From: Clostridia bacterium
GTDB taxonomy: Bacteria; Bacillota_A; Clostridia; Christensenellales; CAG-138
Assembly (NCBI GenBank): GCA_017553815.1
Contig: JAFZJT010000295.1
Coordinates: 1 to 7,902 of the forward strand
DNA: 7,902 nucleotides
Reading direction: 5' to 3'
Shown: one piece after another, positions 6,287 through 7,902 of the stretch
How the letters are laid out: the number at the start of each line of letters is the position of its first letter
Numbering within the stretch: position 1 is the first letter of the stretch
The notes under the pieces: model-generated
Told to the model about the DNA's origin: nothing
What the model saw: only the letters and a program-made list of their open reading frames with translations
Database searches by the model: none
Position numbers and translations under genes: made by a program

Positions 6287-6335
6287 TTCTCTTGACAAGA
6301 TGGTTCGCGGGGCGTATAATATCTCAACAAGAGAA
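6287..6335 (+). promoter_or_regulatory. Inverted-repeat operator candidate around the mobilization promoter
   Basis: TTCTCTTG at 6287-6294 and CAAGAGAA at 6328-6335 form a perfect 8-bp inverted repeat, with extra matching AT bases outside. Its arms overlap the -35 hexamer and the expected start of transcription, 41 bp apart centre to centre (about four turns). A local palindrome TCTTGACAAGA (6290-6300) also covers the -35. Confidence 0.4.
6292..6320 (+). promoter_or_regulatory. Consensus sigma-A promoter of the mobilization genes
   Basis: TTGACA (6292-6297) and TATAAT (6315-6320) match both consensus hexamers exactly, with the ideal 17-bp spacer. Transcription should begin near 6327 and read through a leader of about 270 nt into the Cys-rich gene and mobC. 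Confidence 0.85.
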
Positions 6336-6379
6336 TTACAACTGTGTTAAGGCGGTAATATTCCACCCGTCAGAGAATC

Positions 6380-6586
6380 ATGCAACCTTGCAATAAGGAT
6401 TGTCCGGTGAACAATTCAAGTTTGCAAAACACAGTGTACAAACAATCTTGCAACATTGCAAGATTGCAAAGCTTTTGCAAACTTCATCTTGGCAGCAAAA
6501 AAGCCGTATATGGCAGCATAGGCGATGAGCAAAAGCAAGAGTGGCATCAAAGCGCTGCCATGAAAAGAGTGAAGAAATATCCATAG
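6380..6586 (+). other. Palindrome-rich leader, possible structured RNA or oriT-type region
   Basis: Between the promoter and the Cys-rich gene the hexamer TTGCAA, itself a palindrome, occurs repeatedly (near 6388, 6422, 6449, 6456, 6465 and 6475). A perfect 12-bp inverted repeat (AAGTTTGCAAAA at 6418-6429, TTTTGCAAACTT at 6473-6484) encloses a perfect 11-bp one (CAATCTTGCAA at 6443-6453, TTGCAAGATTG at 6456-6466). ATGGCAGC (6510-6517) pairs with GCTGCCAT (6554-6561). A 68-codon frame (6380-6586) spans this stretch but lacks a ribosome site. Its place upstream of mobC would suit an oriT or an attenuating leader; neither is proven. Confidence 0.45.
6418..6484. repeat. Nested perfect inverted repeats (TTGCAA-based hairpin)
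   Basis: The outer stem is 12 bp (6418-6429 with 6473-6484). The inner hairpin is 11 bp with a 2-nt spacer (6443-6453 with 6456-6466). Because the TTGCAA cores are self-complementary, several alternative pairings or a DNA cruciform are possible. No T-run follows, so this is not a simple terminator. Confidence 0.75.
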
Positions 6587-6594
6587 GAGGCTCG

Positions 6595-6759
6595 ATGAAT
6601 AACAGGTTATTTAGCATCAAAGATACGGTTAATTGTCCTTGCAAGCATCGCCTTTGTCATGACAAAGACCTTGCTTGTAAGGGTTTCCACCCTTATACCC
6701 TATGCCGCTTTGCGGGAGGTGATCAAACTTGCGTAAAAGAAACAATCCGATTCAAGTAA
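6595..6759 (+). CDS. Small Cys-rich, possibly zinc-binding protein
   Basis: A 54-residue protein starting at the ATG at 6595, which has AGGAGG 4 nt upstream (tight spacing). An upstream in-frame start at 6541 is less likely because it lacks a ribosome site. It holds seven cysteines and several histidines in a metal-binding-like pattern: C14-P-C16-K-H18-x2-C21-H22, C28, H32, C37, C46. The family is not recognised. It overlaps mobC by 31 nt, and the mobC ribosome site lies within its coding sequence, so the two are coupled. Its DNA also carries palindromes at 6652-6667 (CTTTGTCATGACAAAG), 6679-6694 and 6705-6715. A degraded inverted copy lies at 6125-6210. Its position between promoter and mobC suggests a relaxosome accessory or regulatory role, which is inference. 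Confidence 0.55.
   Translation: MNNRLFSIKDTVNCPCKHRLCHDKDLACKGFHPYTLCRFAGGDQTCVKETIRFK
6628..6717 (+). repeat. Right copy of the inverted diverged repeat
   Basis: This is the partner of 6125-6210 in opposite orientation. It contains the perfect 16-bp palindrome at 6652-6667, the AAGGGT-TTCC-ACCCTT hairpin (6679-6694) and the CCGC-TTT-GCGG hairpin (6705-6715) that touches the mobC SD. The first and last palindromes have counterparts in the left copy, with loops or flanking pairs changed. Confidence 0.7.
6714..6724 (+). promoter_or_regulatory. Ribosome binding site deciding the mobC TTG start
   Basis: GGGAGGTGATC is nearly a full complement of the 16S rRNA 3' end. Its GGAGG core (6715-6719) lies 9 nt before the TTG at 6729. 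The preceding CCGC-TTT-GCGG hairpin (6705-6715) overlaps its first bases and could modulate access. Confidence 0.75.
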
Positions 6760-7049
6760 TGCTGAACGAGCGTGAATTAAATGCATTGGCAGCACTTCGA
6801 GAAAAGAGTTCGCTGTCAACCTCAGCTATAATCAGAAAGCTGATCCTTGACGAGCGCATAAAGGAGCGTCCGAACGCCGACTTCATAAAGCTGACTGCCG
6901 ATATAAATAACATCGGCATCAACTTCAATCAGCTTGTTTATAAGGCGCACACCGTTGGTTATGTTACCGATGAGGATCTGAGGGCAACACGAGCGGCTTT
7001 TGAACTAATACTGAAAAAGCTGCATGAATGGGAACAGACATGGAGATAA
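6729..7049 (+). CDS. mobC: MobC-family relaxosome accessory protein
   Basis: A 106-residue protein from a TTG start with an excellent SD. The N-terminus (PIQVMLNERELNALAALREK, then STSAIIRKLIL, about 7-40) reads as a ribbon-helix-helix DNA-binding region, and I59-N-N-I-G-I-N-F-N-Q-L69 is the MobC family signature. MobC proteins bind oriT and help the relaxase open DNA for conjugative transfer. Length is typical. The gene begins inside the Cys-rich gene and its stop overlaps a 33-codon ORF. In related elements a relaxase gene usually follows directly, but none is found here, so the element has either lost it, keeps it elsewhere, or relies on one in trans. Confidence 0.88.
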   Translation: MRKRNNPIQVMLNERELNALAALREKSSLSTSAIIRKLILDERIKERPNADFIKLTADINNIGINFNQLVYKAHTVGYVTDEDLRATRAAFELILKKLHEWEQTWR

Positions 7050-7141
7050 ACGATGGCCTGCCGGAAGAGGTTGATTATTCTTTGATTCGCTCGGAAGAAC
7101 TGCAAAACGCAGCGGTTAAAAAGATGACGAGCCCTAAATAA
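7040..7141 (+). CDS. Short ORF overlapping the mobC stop, unknown
   Basis: A 33-residue frame (starting MEINDGLPEEVDYSLIRSEE) whose ATG overlaps the end of mobC by 10 nt (ATGGAGATAA), an arrangement typical of coupled translation. No family is recognised and the SD is weak (GGGAAC). It sits where a relaxase would be expected. A 9-bp inverted repeat, GCCTGCCGG at 7056-7064 and CCGGCAGGC at 7148-7156, brackets most of it, so it might be a deletion scar rather than a gene. Confidence 0.3.
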   Translation: MEINDGLPEEVDYSLIRSEELQNAAVKKMTSPK

Positions 7142-7179
7142 CCTTTCCCGGCAGGCGAATATGTTTTGTTGATAAAGAG

Positions 7180-7210
7180 TGTTACAGCAACAGTAACAAG
7201 GCGATAAAAT
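7180..7210 (+). promoter_or_regulatory. Candidate promoter/operator of the recombinase genes
   Basis: TTACAG (7182-7187) and TAAAAT (7205-7210) are 17 nt apart, a plausible but non-consensus promoter. A perfect inverted repeat TGTTAC-N7-GTAACA (7180-7198) covers the -35 and part of the spacer and may be an operator. It lies about 105 nt before the TnpW-like start. Confidence 0.4.
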
Positions 7211-7314
7211 CAAAATTGCAGTAAAGAGAAAAAAGGTTTTGAAAGGCTGTTGCTTCCGTTACGCTTTTCCGAGATGGTTGAAATGCAAATGTATTATTTT
7301 TGGAGATAAAAGAA

Positions 7315-7902
<588 letters not shown>

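Noticed and set aside
6380..6586. 68-codon open frame in the mobilization leader as a gene
   Set aside because: It has no convincing SD and spans nested palindromes that better explain the sequence. It starts with a Cys-rich MQPCNKDC, faintly like the next gene, so it is kept only as a note.

Overview
The window reads as Clostridia-type gut Firmicutes DNA: strong AGGAGG-type ribosome binding sites, several TTG starts, an RsgI-like membrane anti-sigma protein, a diderm-free lipoprotein signal, and a TnpX/TndX-like large serine recombinase. No taxon is fixed by the sequence alone.

Two unlike blocks meet near 3.65-3.75 kb. Positions 1-3608 (minus strand, GC-richer by eye) hold a tight four-gene operon transcribed toward position 1: an unusual regulator joining an XRE helix-turn-helix to a sigma-70 region 4-like domain with no region 2, an RsgI-like transmembrane protein with the Asn-Pro autoproteolysis signature, a secreted lipoprotein of unknown role, and the start of a polytopic membrane protein resembling ABC-2 permeases. 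Genes overlap or are 13 nt apart or less. The inferred theme is envelope sensing coupled to transcription and export.

Positions about 3700-7902 look like accessory DNA. First comes a minus-strand, AT-rich, two-gene module, DUF262 (GmrS-like ParB/Srx fold) followed by a HEPN protein with an RHx3H motif, with its own promoter (5656-5684) and a terminator (3710-3747). This is a probable defence or toxin module. It abuts a plus-strand FtsK gamma-domain gene that seems to lack its 5' end, followed by a clear terminator.

The plus-strand mobilization segment follows. It has a consensus promoter (TTGACA-17-TATAAT at 6292-6320) inside an inverted repeat, a palindrome-rich leader, a 54-aa Cys-rich protein, MobC, a 33-aa ORF, a TnpW-like protein and a large serine recombinase cut by the window end. 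No relaxase is present between MobC and the recombinase. A diverged inverted copy of the Cys-rich gene region (6125-6210 against 6628-6717) is the most surprising nucleotide-level structure. The most interesting protein-level observation is the XRE-sigma4 regulator paired with an RsgI-like anti-sigma protein.
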